Source: Acheta domesticus | Lineage: Eukaryota > Arthropoda > Insecta > Orthoptera > Gryllidae | NCBI GenBank assembly: GCA_031308135.1 | Contig: JAHLJT010004567.1 | Location: 131,973,060-132,037,059 of the forward strand | Reading direction: 5' to 3' | DNA length: 64,000 bases | Shown here: positions 1 through 10,544 of the stretch, in pieces | Layout of the letters: the number at the start of each line of letters is the position of its first letter | How positions within the stretch are numbered: position 1 is the first letter of the stretch | Notes under the pieces: model-generated | The model's database searches: none | Seen by the model: the letters and a program-made list of their open reading frames with translations, nothing else | Told to the model about the DNA's origin: nothing | Program-made: the position numbers and the translations under genes

Positions 1-89
1 TTCGGCCTTTCTGTTTCTTTCCCTACAATATCTCTGTTCCCATCGGACTCTCGTGCTTGTCTCTGCGGAGCCCTCTGGCTGTCACTCGC

Positions 90-760
90 CCATGGAGTGC
101 CTGCGAGTCTTCCAGCCGGAACTGCCCTTCCACGTCCGCGTCCGCTCTGGCTGCGCGAGCCGTGTTCGGGGCGCGGCACCTCTAATCCAATTGCGGCGTC
201 CGAGGCTGCATGCTCGTCCAGTTGCTCCGCTCTGACCCGTCCATCCACGCCTCTATCTACCCTTCCCGCCAATGCCCGTCACCGCCCCGCCACCGCCCGC
301 CACTGCCTCGCCGTTGCCTTGCCACTTCCCCGCCACCGCCCCGCCCCGCCCCGATCGCGCCCCGCCACAGCCCCGCCACAGCCTCGCCACTTCTCCGCCA
401 CATCCCCACCACTTCCTGTCACATCCCTGCCACATCCCCGACACATCCCTGCCACTTTCACCGCCACATCCCCGCCACAGCTCCGTCACCGCCCGGCCAA
501 TCACTCGTCAATGCCTCGTCAATGCCTCGCCAATCCCCCGCAAATGCCCCGCCAACCCATCGCCAAGACGGACAACGCTCCGCCAATCCTTGTCAATCAT
601 CGCATCGCCACTGTCAACATCCACCACCAACTTCTAGCCAGTTCTCAGCCAATGCCTCGCTAGTTCCCCGCTGCAAACCCAAACCCTCTCCGTCGCGAGC
701 CGGCGGGCGCACCGGCATGGACAGCGACTCCCGCCCGCAGCACAGAATGCTGCGGTGACG
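90..760 (+). repeat. C-rich island with degenerate CCGCCAC-type tandem repeat
   Basis: From about 262 to 540, short units such as CGCCACATCC and CGCCACCGCC repeat with substitutions; the purine-rich complement gives matching ORFs on the minus strand. Several overlapping ORFs of 80-188 codons are open because the repeat lacks stops in most frames. They are Pro/Arg/His-rich and match no domain I know. A similar composition recurs at 3.96-4.18, 17.7 and 23.7-24.0 kb. Confidence 0.6.
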
Positions 761-1730
761 GGAAGTGGAGAGAGAAGTATATTGGTGCGTCGTGAACAGT
801 TGTAGCCGGATGGCTTGGCTTTGTAACACCACCTTCGCATGGACTAGTTGCAATAATCGGGCGCCGTCCACAGCGTACCACCATCGTTTGTAGCAAATTT
901 CCGCCACAGTGGATTGTTTCTGGCGGTTCGTAGAATGTACGAGGTAGGCAAGTGGCAACGAAAGAACCCGAGAGATTTTTGTATGTAGTGAACCAGAGTA
1001 AGACATTATAGAAGATGGATAAAAAATATGTTACAAATTTCGGGTTTTATTTTGCAGTTTATCGATTTTTTGACTCCTTTAATCCTGAAATGTTCAAATC
1101 CTTTGAATTTTCTGATCAATAGGTTATCAAATTCCTCTATTTCTAAAAATATTTGATTTGTAAACTTGTACTTACATTTTCCCCTTCTAGAATAACATTA
1201 TTTTACTGCATTTTCAAATTTCAAGTTCGACATTTTAAAAACGTATATCTCGAAACAATTATTTCTCATCAAATTATTTCTAAAATTTGAATTTTCTTTT
1301 TGAACTTGCCATTAACAAATTTTTATTAAAAGAAAGACGACGGAAGAACACGACACGTAAGGATCTGGTTTAAAAGAAATGAAAACTTTTCCGGTACTTA
1401 AAGGTTTCTACATAGTCTTTTTTTTGTATGCGTTTCTCAAATACCTTAAATATATCATATAAATGGTAAGTGTGTATGGGTTAGCAGTACGCTGGTGGCT
1501 TGCGTCAACGAGAGCGAGAGCGAAAGGGATAGGTGGTTGGCGGAAGCCTATTTTACATGTCTTATGTGAATTTCCTCGAATTGATTTTTAATGGTAATAT
1601 GTGCATACATGAATGATTCATAAAATGATACGAATTTGAAATTCAGAAAATTTAGTATTAACTGGGATTCGTAATGAATGAATATAAATTGTTAAGATTC
1701 ACAACTGAAAAAATAGAATAAATGAATTCA
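761..1730. other. AT-rich segment, nothing recognised
   Basis: No supported ORF, repeat or RNA. The short minus-strand ORFs starting near 840-1006 run into the C-rich repeat and carry no domain. Confidence 0.5.
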
Positions 1731-2092
1731 GAAAGAGAAATTTGAGGATTTGTTAGATTCTGGCTCGTGCAGGATTCGGAATCGAGAGCATTTTGGATTT
1801 TCGTTTCTAGAGTGAAGGATCGAGAAAATGAACAATTTGTTAGGATTCATAAGAGATATTTGAGGATTTGTTAGGATTTAGGCTCTCACAGGATTGGTAA
1901 TCGAGATAATTTAGGAATTTCGTTCCTAGAGAGAAGGATCGAGAAAATGAAACATTTGTGAGGATTCAGAAAGAGAAATTTGAGGATTTGTTAGGATTCA
2001 GACTCTTGCAGGATTCGGAATCGAGAGCATTTCGGATTTTCGTTCCGAGAGTGAAGTCTCGAGAAAATGAACAATTTGTTAGGATTCATAAA
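1730..2092 (+). repeat. Tandem satellite, about 118-120 bp unit, about three visible copies
   Basis: The word TTTGAGGATTTGTTAG starts at 1741, 1859 and 1979, giving periods of 118 and 120. Each unit also carries a CAGGATT..AATCGAGA block and a GATCGAGAAAATGAA block (GTCTCGAGAAAATGAA in the third). The third copy runs directly into the N gap, so the array is longer than shown. Confidence 0.85.
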
Positions 2093-3092
2093 NNNNNNNN
2101 NNNNNNNNNNNNNNNNNNNNNNNNNNNNNNNNNNNNNNNNNNNNNNNNNNNNNNNNNNNNNNNNNNNNNNNNNNNNNNNNNNNNNNNNNNNNNNNNNNNN
2201 NNNNNNNNNNNNNNNNNNNNNNNNNNNNNNNNNNNNNNNNNNNNNNNNNNNNNNNNNNNNNNNNNNNNNNNNNNNNNNNNNNNNNNNNNNNNNNNNNNNN
2301 NNNNNNNNNNNNNNNNNNNNNNNNNNNNNNNNNNNNNNNNNNNNNNNNNNNNNNNNNNNNNNNNNNNNNNNNNNNNNNNNNNNNNNNNNNNNNNNNNNNN
2401 NNNNNNNNNNNNNNNNNNNNNNNNNNNNNNNNNNNNNNNNNNNNNNNNNNNNNNNNNNNNNNNNNNNNNNNNNNNNNNNNNNNNNNNNNNNNNNNNNNNN
2501 NNNNNNNNNNNNNNNNNNNNNNNNNNNNNNNNNNNNNNNNNNNNNNNNNNNNNNNNNNNNNNNNNNNNNNNNNNNNNNNNNNNNNNNNNNNNNNNNNNNN
2601 NNNNNNNNNNNNNNNNNNNNNNNNNNNNNNNNNNNNNNNNNNNNNNNNNNNNNNNNNNNNNNNNNNNNNNNNNNNNNNNNNNNNNNNNNNNNNNNNNNNN
2701 NNNNNNNNNNNNNNNNNNNNNNNNNNNNNNNNNNNNNNNNNNNNNNNNNNNNNNNNNNNNNNNNNNNNNNNNNNNNNNNNNNNNNNNNNNNNNNNNNNNN
2801 NNNNNNNNNNNNNNNNNNNNNNNNNNNNNNNNNNNNNNNNNNNNNNNNNNNNNNNNNNNNNNNNNNNNNNNNNNNNNNNNNNNNNNNNNNNNNNNNNNNN
2901 NNNNNNNNNNNNNNNNNNNNNNNNNNNNNNNNNNNNNNNNNNNNNNNNNNNNNNNNNNNNNNNNNNNNNNNNNNNNNNNNNNNNNNNNNNNNNNNNNNNN
3001 NNNNNNNNNNNNNNNNNNNNNNNNNNNNNNNNNNNNNNNNNNNNNNNNNNNNNNNNNNNNNNNNNNNNNNNNNNNNNNNNNNNNNNNNNNNN
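2093..3092. other. Assembly gap of exactly 1000 N
   Basis: Exactly 1000 N. A round number suggests a placeholder rather than a measured length. It sits at the end of the satellite array, so collapsed repeat is the likely cause. ORFs spanning it are artefacts. Confidence 0.98.
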
Positions 3093-3560
3093 TTCCACGT
3101 ACTCGGCTTTACGATCATCGTTTGCGGCAGCTCATAAAACCAAGTTTACAGGGCGCGATTTCATTTCAGGCAGATTCTTCCTATCAAGATTCGAAAGGTG
3201 AAAAACGAAACACGAGAGCACGCACTTCCGGTCGCGATTGGATGGGAGGGGGGGTGAGACATGCTTGGCATCTTTCAAACCACGCCTTCGTTTCGTTTCG
3301 ACCAAGAAGCAACGGAATGAAAAAAAAAATGACTAGAAGTAGAAGTTACGAAATGGAAGGGGCGATAAACGCGAGACGAGAACAGATAGGATGATGCAGT
3401 TAGGGATAAGGAGAATTGGGAATGTTAGGAGATGAGAGGGAACAATTGGCGATAGACACAGTGATGTATGGTGAGCCTGGATGTCGTGAGGAGAGATGGA
3501 GATAATTGAAAGGAAGGTGAATGGTAGAGATGGAAAGATGTTGATAGACTGCGGGTGAAA
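3093..3560. other. AT/GA-rich segment, no gene
   Basis: The far side of the gap does not show the satellite words, so the array ends inside the gap. Purine-rich sequence follows, leading into the microsatellite. The ORFs here are short and low-complexity. Confidence 0.5.
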
Positions 3561-3578
3561 CGGGAAAAGACAGAAGTG

Positions 3579-3579
3579 A

Positions 3580-3626
<47 letters not shown>

Positions 3627-3650
3627 GAAGGAGTGGCAAGTGGAGAGAGG
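3579..3650 (+). repeat. TG/AG compound microsatellite
   Basis: A run of (TG)n passes straight into (AG)n, about 3581-3623, then into GA-rich sequence. It explains the CVCVC and RERER ORFs on the + strand and the LSLSHTHT ORFs on the minus strand. Confidence 0.9.
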
Positions 3651-3914
3651 GAGAATCGAAGAGCGCGAGTCGGGGAGAGGTGGAAAAATTGGATATGTTT
3701 GCAGACAGAGATATGGAGAGAAGCGGAGATAATTATGAAGAGATTCGTGAAAAGGGAGAGAACAAGTTTTTCTCATTGCCTGGAAATCAGACGAGACAAA
3801 ACAGCCGAAAGTGGAGAGAGGGTGCGTGACTGTGTAGCAGCGCTTCAGAGAGCGAAGCAGGGGAGAAACGGGAAGCAGCCGTTGGCTGCTTCTTCATAAA
3901 AGGCGCCAGATGCG

Positions 3915-4180
3915 AAAGACGTTGCGACTTTGCCGATGAGACCTAGCGAGAACCGGAGACGACGGCGGAGGTGGCGGAGCGGCGGGGATGGCGGTACGGT
4001 GGGGGCGGGGTGGCGGGATGGCAGGGCAGTGTGGTGGCTGGTTGGCGGGTGGCGAGTGGACGGGGAGGCGGGGGCGGCGGAGGCGATGGAGTGGCGGGGC
4101 GGCGGGACAACGGGCCGGCGGGGCGGTTTGGACAGGGTGGCGGGGGCAGAAGTGGCGGCGGTGATGACAGTGTGGATATT
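3915..4180 (+). repeat. G-rich low-complexity island (GGCGGGG/GGTGG type)
   Basis: Dense GGCGG, GGTGG and GGGGC words with a strong G bias on the + strand; potential for G-quadruplexes. The two ORFs of 77-85 codons are Gly/Arg/Trp-rich and are readings of the repeat. Confidence 0.6.
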
Positions 4181-4189
4181 TATCTAAAG

Positions 4190-5400
4190 GCTACACAGAG
4201 ATGATGGAAAATGAACGAATGCGAAAGCGTGAAATGTTTGGACAGTAGCATCGTTTAGTGTGTTGTTCAGTATTATTTAAAGCTGTATTATGCGAATGGC
4301 CTAGACAACAAAAATGATATACTAAAATCTGCGAAAGCGAAGTCTGCTATTTGAAAATAATGTAAACAAATACCGATTATCACTTTTGGTTAACATTATT
4401 TCCAACTACTGATTAGTGGAAAACTACTTCCACTGGTCGAAGACCGAAGTACTAAACAGTTGGGCAACGGAAGACGAATATTATCTATCACAGTGCGAAG
4501 TCAGAGGAAAACCTTGTTCGCGATATTTTTGCAGAAAAATATTATGTGGAGAATACAAACACAGCGATCAGAAATCAATGACTTGACCGTCTGTGTAATA
4601 AAGTATTTCTGATAGACACATTTTAATAAATTTTGACGAGTATGTACATTAATATCAGTTGACAAACACGAACACTGATACGGATCTCTAATACGTTTTC
4701 CTTCTTTGGAACTCGTAACTCTATTTTCTATCAGTGTTAATAACATTCATATTAAATACCTAAAGAATCGATATATAATTGGGACTTTTATATCCAAATG
4801 AAACTATGTTGGGTAAATAGTTAAAACAGATACAATGTGATAAATAGGGATTCGCAGTCGTATAGTAAAGTTATAATTTTCTGGGGAGTAAAGACCATGT
4901 ATTTCGAAATTAGAGAAAGTCGGCACTTTATTTCGTTTACCTTATGGCACTGAAAAAACATGAAATGTCATTAGAGAGGAAATTTTGTGATTTTTTGCGA
5001 GCCTGTTCAGGGGTTCTAAGACATAGTAAAAAGTATTTTTGTATTTTTTTAAAAATATTGTTTTACGCTTTGAATTTGGCATTGAGAAAATTTCAAAAAA
5101 AGGTTTTTCTGGTAGTAAGAATTATTTTATTTTTCATATTTTTTCAATCATATAAAAGAGTTTTAAGATGAAAAAAAAATTAAAATAAAAATCACGTTTT
5201 TTTACTGTGAAGGGGTGTGGGTGATGGGACGCAGGCGAAGAAACCTCTCAAATACATTATTTCTATGATAGAGTTATAATGTAACTAATTAGATGTCATT
5301 TGGTTTTGGAGAACTTTTTACCATCTTATCCTGGGGTTTCCTTTGTTACAGAGTTTTCATCATCAATCGAAATGCACTTGCCTAATAATTGGTTTTTAAA
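4190..5400. other. AT-rich segment, nothing recognised
   Basis: ORFs of 75-81 codons show no domain and AT-driven composition (Phe, Lys, Ile, Leu). No repeat structure seen. Confidence 0.5.
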
Positions 5401-5700
5401 AATGTACTTTTTATGCCTCTCTCGGTAGCTTCTTTGTTAGCGTTCTACAGCGCAACTTCTGGTTCGATTCCCGGCCGAGGCAAATTATACCTGCTCGTTT
5501 TCCCTACAAATGCCCCAGTATCTCTTGCTGAGTGAAGATGAGAATGCTCACCCTAAGATTGTGAAGATCAGTACATACGGTAAAGGGATGGCTTCGTGCT
5601 AACCACCCGAACCACTTATCCCATGGGCAAGAGGCAGGATCACCGCTGGTCTGCCAAGGCCCGTAGCGGGCAATCGAGCCAAAGAACAACTATCATTTTT
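5400..5700 (+). mobile_element. tRNA-derived SINE-like element (family B)
   Basis: The head, 5415-5481, reads like a tRNA: GCCTC at the 5' end can pair with GAGGC at the 3' end, and a near-consensus B box GGTTCGATTCCC lies about 10 bases before the end. The A box region (CTCGGTAGC..TTTGTTAGCG) is weaker. A tRNA-unrelated body follows to about 5690 and ends near a T-run. The arms are imperfect and there is no clear anticodon arm, so a working tRNA gene is unlikely. No second copy was seen in this window. Confidence 0.5.
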
Positions 5701-6079
5701 TACTCTTACCTCAATTTCCTCCAAATGTAAGAATTTGAGTTTCTGTTTCCTGCAAAAGTAGTAATAAGAGTTTCATAATATTAGGCTCAAACCTATTGCG
5801 AGCATGTTTCGGGACAATTCATTTTAAATTTTTCATTTAAAAATAACTATTTTTTATTACGAGCTGATCTATATCTATAAAAGAATTTTGTGTGCTTAAT
5901 TAATTTCACTTATTTGAACCTTCTACAAAAAAAATCCTCACGATAAACATCTAGAAACTCTAATTATCCAAGGCGAAATATACTAAAAATTTTCATTTCA
6001 CGAAGGAATGAAGAGACATTAACGAATCTCCGTGAGTGAAACAAAATGACCAAAAGGAATCAAATAAATGTAGGTACTC

Positions 6080-6345
6080 AGACCAAACTGAGGGAACAGG
6101 GCGCTTACTGGAAGCGAAGCGATTACTGGAAGGTTACAGACTCATTTAAATAGACGGAGAGATCTTGTGAGCGTGGAAACTGCCGCCAAGAACCAGGCAA
6201 GACATTCGGTGGGTATTAGACAGAACGGCCAGGGAGATAAAGACAGCCCCAGCGGTGCTACCCGGATATGCGACACACGCGAGCATGCAAGTTGTACGGA
6301 GATCTTAACATTACCTAATGCACGAGAATGTCTTTATCGTTTTTA
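6080..6345 (+). repeat. Dispersed repeat, copy 1 of a diverged pair
   Basis: It shares an ordered set of words with 7295-7530: CCAAACTGAG / CCAACTGAG, TTACTGG, AGACGGA, GAGCGTG, CAAGACATTC / CAAGATATTC, CAGGGAGATAAAGACA / AAGGGAGATAAAAACA, and ACACGCGAG. A 61-codon ORF in this copy has no counterpart in the other, so it is not conserved coding sequence. The family is unknown. Confidence 0.65.
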
Positions 6346-6349
6346 TAAG

Positions 6350-7285
6350 TGAGACTACACACGCAGATAGCACAATAGGGCTTGCATTTGGGCAAAAGGG
6401 TATACGTAAGAAAAATTGAATATTGACTTAAGTGTAGTAACTTTTCTTTTATTTCAAAATTATTTACTTAAGTTCTTTGAAACTAACTTAATATTATTTA
6501 CAAATACGTAACTTTGTTTCTGAATATATATTAATTATTACATTATATTAATATATAATTCCTGTATATCCGCACTGAATGCCATTATTTTTGCTCTCCT
6601 GTAAAATTACGAACACAACACTTATACCCTTTTGCAAAGCATTCATTCAAAAAGCTTCCTCACGCGAATTTCTGATAATATTTTAACTGTTTTTATCATT
6701 TTAATAGATCAAACCTTTCGAAATAACGTTTATAATTATTCCCTAAAGTCACTGTGGCTGTGGAAGACGTCCTCCTGGCTGCGAAAGTGACGTAAAAACC
6801 GTCAACTCTAGACGTTGGTGACTATGTTTGCCCTGAAGGAATGTCTGGTGATTTTTTCTTGGTTGATTACGGCAGGAGATAGGAACTGTGATAGATTACT
6901 AACGATTGAAAGAAATTGCTGTACTCCGTATTAACTAGTCATACCTTTATAGCTGAATATTTCTATTACATTTCTTGATTTTCATCACATTTATTTATAG
7001 CGGCAATAATTATTATTTCCACCGCCCAAGTGCTCCTGTTGCTCATATTTTATATATTCTTTTCCGACGACGATCATTATTCCGTATTTCATTCTCCACG
7101 ATACAGGGTAATAATAATGAGTGATGATTTAGAGGATATGCGTCCTGTTGTTTCACACTCAAAAACATGGATCTCTTTCAATGTGATGTGAATATTTTCT
7201 TCTACGCTATAACCATACTTAAAGTGAGACCTATAATCCTCTTTGGGTTAACTGACAAAGTGTGTTGTTCACGCGGCGGGATTAT
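6350..7285. other. AT-rich segment, nothing recognised
   Basis: No ORF of note, no clear repeat, no RNA gene. Confidence 0.5.
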
Positions 7286-7289
7286 TCAA

Positions 7290-7535
7290 CCACGAACCAA
7301 CTGAGACTGCTGCAACACAACTGTTACTGGCCGAATGCAAACCCACTGTAGACGGACAGAGAAGTCTTCCGAGCGTGTTGACTACTGTAAATGTCTACGC
7401 AAGATATTCAGAGAGGATTAAGCAAAACGGCAAGGGAGATAAAAACACCCTTCAGTGCCCGCTCATGAGCCGCACGCTGACACAACACGCGAGGCTGAGA
7501 AGATCTCTTACATGAGCGCGTGCAAATATCATCCC
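7290..7535 (+). repeat. Dispersed repeat, copy 2 of a diverged pair
   Basis: Second copy of the 6.1 kb repeat, same orientation, about 1.2 kb downstream, with many substitutions and small indels. No open frame is shared between the copies. Confidence 0.65.
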
Positions 7536-7539
7536 TACT

Positions 7540-8125
7540 GTCGCGCATTTTATTCACGATTACCAGATGGCTTGAATGCCTTTTCCCTAAATGTCAACAT
7601 TTCCACAAACATGCATGTTGCAATAAAAAAATAGCCATAATTATTTAGAAATTATTTATCAACGTAGAAATAAAAATCTAATTCGGTTTATAATTCTTTC
7701 TCCAAAGTAGGGAATAGAAAGCTTTCATTAAATCATCTAAAATAATTACAAATAGAATATCGTTGTATCTTTTCTTCACTTACGAACTTTGTGAACTTAA
7801 TATCTTAGTTCCAATTTAAATCGTAAGACTGCCCTTCTACTATATGTTCATTAGTCAAAGTGACAATTTTCAAAACATACTTGAAAATATGGACAAACTG
7901 AAAATACATGTTTGTTACAGAAAATGCAATTAATATATATATATACACCGTTTTTAAAAATCAAAATTTTGTTTTTCTAATTGTCTTCAAAGAAAAAAAA
8001 CACTCTCCCTTTTCAGAAGTGTAAAATCTCTAAACAAATTGTTCATATTTTAATCAGAACATTGATATTATATCTTTAGTGCATTATTTGGAAATTAATT
8101 GGACCAAATTTCAAGGCAGCACCTT
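7540..8125. other. AT-rich segment, nothing recognised
   Basis: Very AT-rich, with a short TA run near 7935. No supported feature. Confidence 0.5.
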
Positions 8126-8130
8126 ATACT

Positions 8131-8316
8131 GCGATTTTTCCAAAGCAGCCTCTCAAGGTCCGTCTTCACGATGGAATATATCATAGCATTTTCGTCCTTC
8201 TCGGTCATGCCGCTAGATGCTGCATGACCGCGAACGTTCAAGCACAGCTTGATCTTGCGACATCTAGCAGCACGGCGGTGAAGACGAGTCTTTAGAGGAA
8301 GCTATGGAAAGATCGC
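8131..8316. mobile_element. Foldback (MITE-like) element with nested palindromes
   Basis: Outer arms 8131-8169 and 8278-8316 are inverted copies at about 80% identity (GCGATTTTTCC against GCGATCTTTCC, GTCTTCAC against GTGAAGAC). Inside are two perfect hairpins: GTCATGC..GCATGAC (8204-8228) and TCAAGC-ACA-GCTTGA (8238-8252). A CATCTAGC/GCTAGATG pair also folds between them. No ORF. No target-site duplication was found. Confidence 0.6.
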
Positions 8317-8439
8317 AGGAAAGTAAGGCTAACTTAAATTCTATTAATCATTAATTGTGGAATACGTGCATTTCAAACGACCGCGAAAAAAAACCTCTTG
8401 ATCGAAAAGCTTCGTTTTTCAGGTTCTGCCCGTTTTTCC

Positions 8440-8960
8440 TCCCATGTCGAACGAAAAATCGTCGCCTTTCTTTAGCCGCGAGAGCGGGCGGAAGGTCGGG
8501 CGGGGTAGAGAGGTGCGTGGAGGGACGGGGCGGGGAGATGTGGGGGCGGGCGGAGCTGAGCGGAGATTCTGGGGGGCGGTGGACGCGGATGCTGCTGCTC
8601 CGTTCCGCAGCCGCGGGGGCGGTGGAGGCAGCTCGGAGGCGGGGCGGGGGCGGCAGCAGAGGAGCTGCCGCAGCGGCGCCCGCGGAGGTCCTGGGATCGA
8701 TCGTCGTCGTCGTCGTCCCGGAAACGCTACCGCCACCGCCGCCGTTGCCTCACGCCCCCGCCGCGGCGCCTCCACCGCCCCGTCGCCCGGCCGCCCGCGC
8801 CGCCTCCGCCACCCTCGCCACTCCCCGTCGCCCGCGCCCTACGCGCCATCCGCGCCACCTGCGCCGCCCGACCGTCGGGCGATGCGCTCGAGTCAACATG
8901 CCGCCCAGGCCTCGCGTGGACGCGTCGCTCAAATACAGGCGTCTCTCGAGAGCGTCTCGG
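8440..8960. promoter_or_regulatory. GC/CpG island upstream of the visible troponin C exons
   Basis: A sharp rise to very high GC within AT-rich DNA, rich in CG dinucleotides, including a (TCG)n-like run near 8700. ORFs of 118-205 codons on both strands are Ala/Pro/Arg/Gly-rich and compositional. It could be a promoter or a first noncoding exon, but no TATA box, initiator or strong donor decides this. The link to troponin C rests on position only. Confidence 0.35.
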
Positions 8961-9512
8961 TGCATCAACTGATGTCACTGCAGTCCCTCTGATCGGGAGA
9001 TCCTAAGTTCGAGTCCCGACAGTGGCAGGATTTTCGACACTAGCTTTTCACATAGGTCGAATTCAGTCGCTGTCTGGTGGAGAATTCTAGTGACCGGCTG
9101 CTCTGATCGGTAGTTTTCCGTAGTTTCTCCGATCAAAATAAGGCGAATGCTGGAGCAGTATCCTAACAAACGGGCCATGGACCGCTCGCGATCTTTCCTT
9201 CCTCTTCCTTGTCCTATCCTCTCCTCTGACACTCACGCTTAAACTAACATGCACTATACTATCACACATGCCGGGAGACCAGTTGGGAGTTTACAGCTTG
9301 GCCCGTCTGGGGCGGTACCCCGCTGGTGGGAGATACCTGGTTGAATTGAAAACTCCGCGAAGGGAAGGTCGGCGCCGGTAGTCGGTAGTCAACTGTAGGT
9401 CGGCGCCGGATCTCGCCATCCAGCGGGGAAAGATTACCGCTACATCCCGAAGGAAAAACTCGCAGTACACTTTTGGGAGTAATGACCTCTGTATTTGACG
9501 CGCCCCGAATCA
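8955..9512 (+). mobile_element. tRNA-derived SINE, family A, copy 1
   Basis: The B box GTTCGAGTCCC is at 9007-9017. The shared body follows: GGCAGGATTTTCG, then CTGCTCTGATCGG, then a C/T/A-rich variable stretch, then GGGAGACCAGTTGGGAG, CCCCGCTGGTGGGAGATAC and GTCGGCGCC. The same blocks in the same order occur at 10.1, 18.1 and, inverted, 56.4 kb. ORFs inside are not conserved between copies. Confidence 0.75.
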
Positions 9513-9634
9513 CGAACAATCAATCAATAGGGTGCCTCTTGATCGGTGTCAAGAGCCAATCTAACCAGTGAATTCAGTATTTTTGACGGGAAATGTCATC
9601 AAAATCCGTCAAAAGCCAAAAGAAGAAGGATTAT

Positions 9635-9928
9635 TAAGTGAATTGGCGTGTAGCAATACTAATGCCACTTATGTTTTTGCAATCGGTGGGAACTTTGGAG
9701 AAAGAAGTAGCTATCACTCGATCGTGCACATCGATCGCGTGTGGTGATAGCGCCAAATATGCACCACGCTTCACCGATTTAGAGCCAAACAAAACGCCGC
9801 AAGAATTGTGTTTCGCGCTAGACAAAATCATAGCTAATACAGAGAGCGTGCAAAACAAAGGGTATCACGTATCATTGCGCATAGGAAGCCTGCACGTTTG
9901 CATGATTTCAACGTACGATTTCTACTAG
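9635..9928 (+). CDS. Unrecognised ORF, up to 96 codons
   Basis: The frame is open from a TAA at 9635-9637 to the stop at 9926-9928. The first in-frame codon listed is GTG; the first ATG is about nine codons in, giving a product of about 88 residues. The start is hydrophobic (ILMPLMFLQSVG), then comes a soluble-looking part with four Cys (SCTSIAC, ELCFALD, HVCMIS). Composition is more balanced than the flanks. It sits between two SINE copies. No family is recognised; it may be an exon, a remnant of a transferred gene or a chance ORF. Confidence 0.25.
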
Positions 9929-10015
9929 ATGTAACGTGAATTCAGCATCAAATGCTTGGAATGAGTGAACAAATGTATGTGTTTATTTATTCTACTCTCT
10001 GCATTTCAAGTCACC

Positions 10016-10069
10016 GGAAAACTGTAAAGACTGAGTGCGACGCTATCGCACCCAGTCTTTACAGTTTCC
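10016..10069. other. Near-perfect 24-bp hairpin
   Basis: Arms 10016-10040 and 10046-10069 (ACTGTAAAGACTGAGTGCGA against TCGCACCCAGTCTTTACAGT) pair with one mismatch and one extra A, with a 5-base loop. It lies just before a family A SINE. Confidence 0.8.
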
Positions 10070-10089
10070 ACTAGACCGCTACACAAGAT

Positions 10090-10540
10090 ACGCCAGAGCC
10101 ACTGGACCGCCACCCAAGACACGGAGGCAGAAGGTCATTGTGTCGAGTCCCCACTCATCTGCTGCCTTGAGGAGAATCCTAACGTCCTGCTGCTCTGATC
10201 AGAAGTTTTTCGTCGTTTTCCCAATCATTACCAGGCGCAGTACCCTAACGAATGGGCGATCTTCCCTACCTCTCACTCCCTTTACACCCACACAATCCCA
10301 CTTACATACACAACACCCGTACCACACATGTCAGGAGACCAGTCGGGAGCTTAGAGCCTTTACCACCTGGTGCGGTGCCCCGCTATGGGAAGAGGTTGGA
10401 AGGGGGATGTACCCCTCAAGCCATGTGTAGGTCTGCGCCAGATCTCAGCCTCAACAGGGAGAGGAATACTGCCACCTCCCGGCCGGAATAAAACATTCAC
10501 TTTTCTAACGGAACTAATGACGGTTGAAGTTCTCAGAAAC
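10090..10540 (+). mobile_element. tRNA-derived SINE, family A, copy 2
   Basis: Shares with copy 1 CTGCTGCTCTGATC, a C/A-rich spacer, CAGGAGACCAGTCGGGAG, GTGCCCCGCTATGGGA and the 3' block ATTCACTTTTC..ACTAATGACG. The tRNA-like head is badly decayed (TGTCGAGTCC in place of the B box). Confidence 0.7.
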
Positions 10541-10544
10541 ACCA

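Noticed and set aside
97..758. Overlapping 121-188 codon + ORFs
   Set aside because: Readings of the CCGCCAC repeat in different frames, with no domain.
1958..3394. ORFs of 339-478 codons on both strands
   Set aside because: They cross the 1000-N gap and are mostly unknown residues.
5415..5481. Functional tRNA gene
   Set aside because: The ends pair and the B box is good, but the D and anticodon arms do not form, and a SINE-like body follows.
8355..8992. 182-205 codon ORFs in the 8.4 kb island as a troponin C 5' coding exon
   Set aside because: No EF-hand sequence in any frame; Ala/Arg/Pro/Gly composition only.
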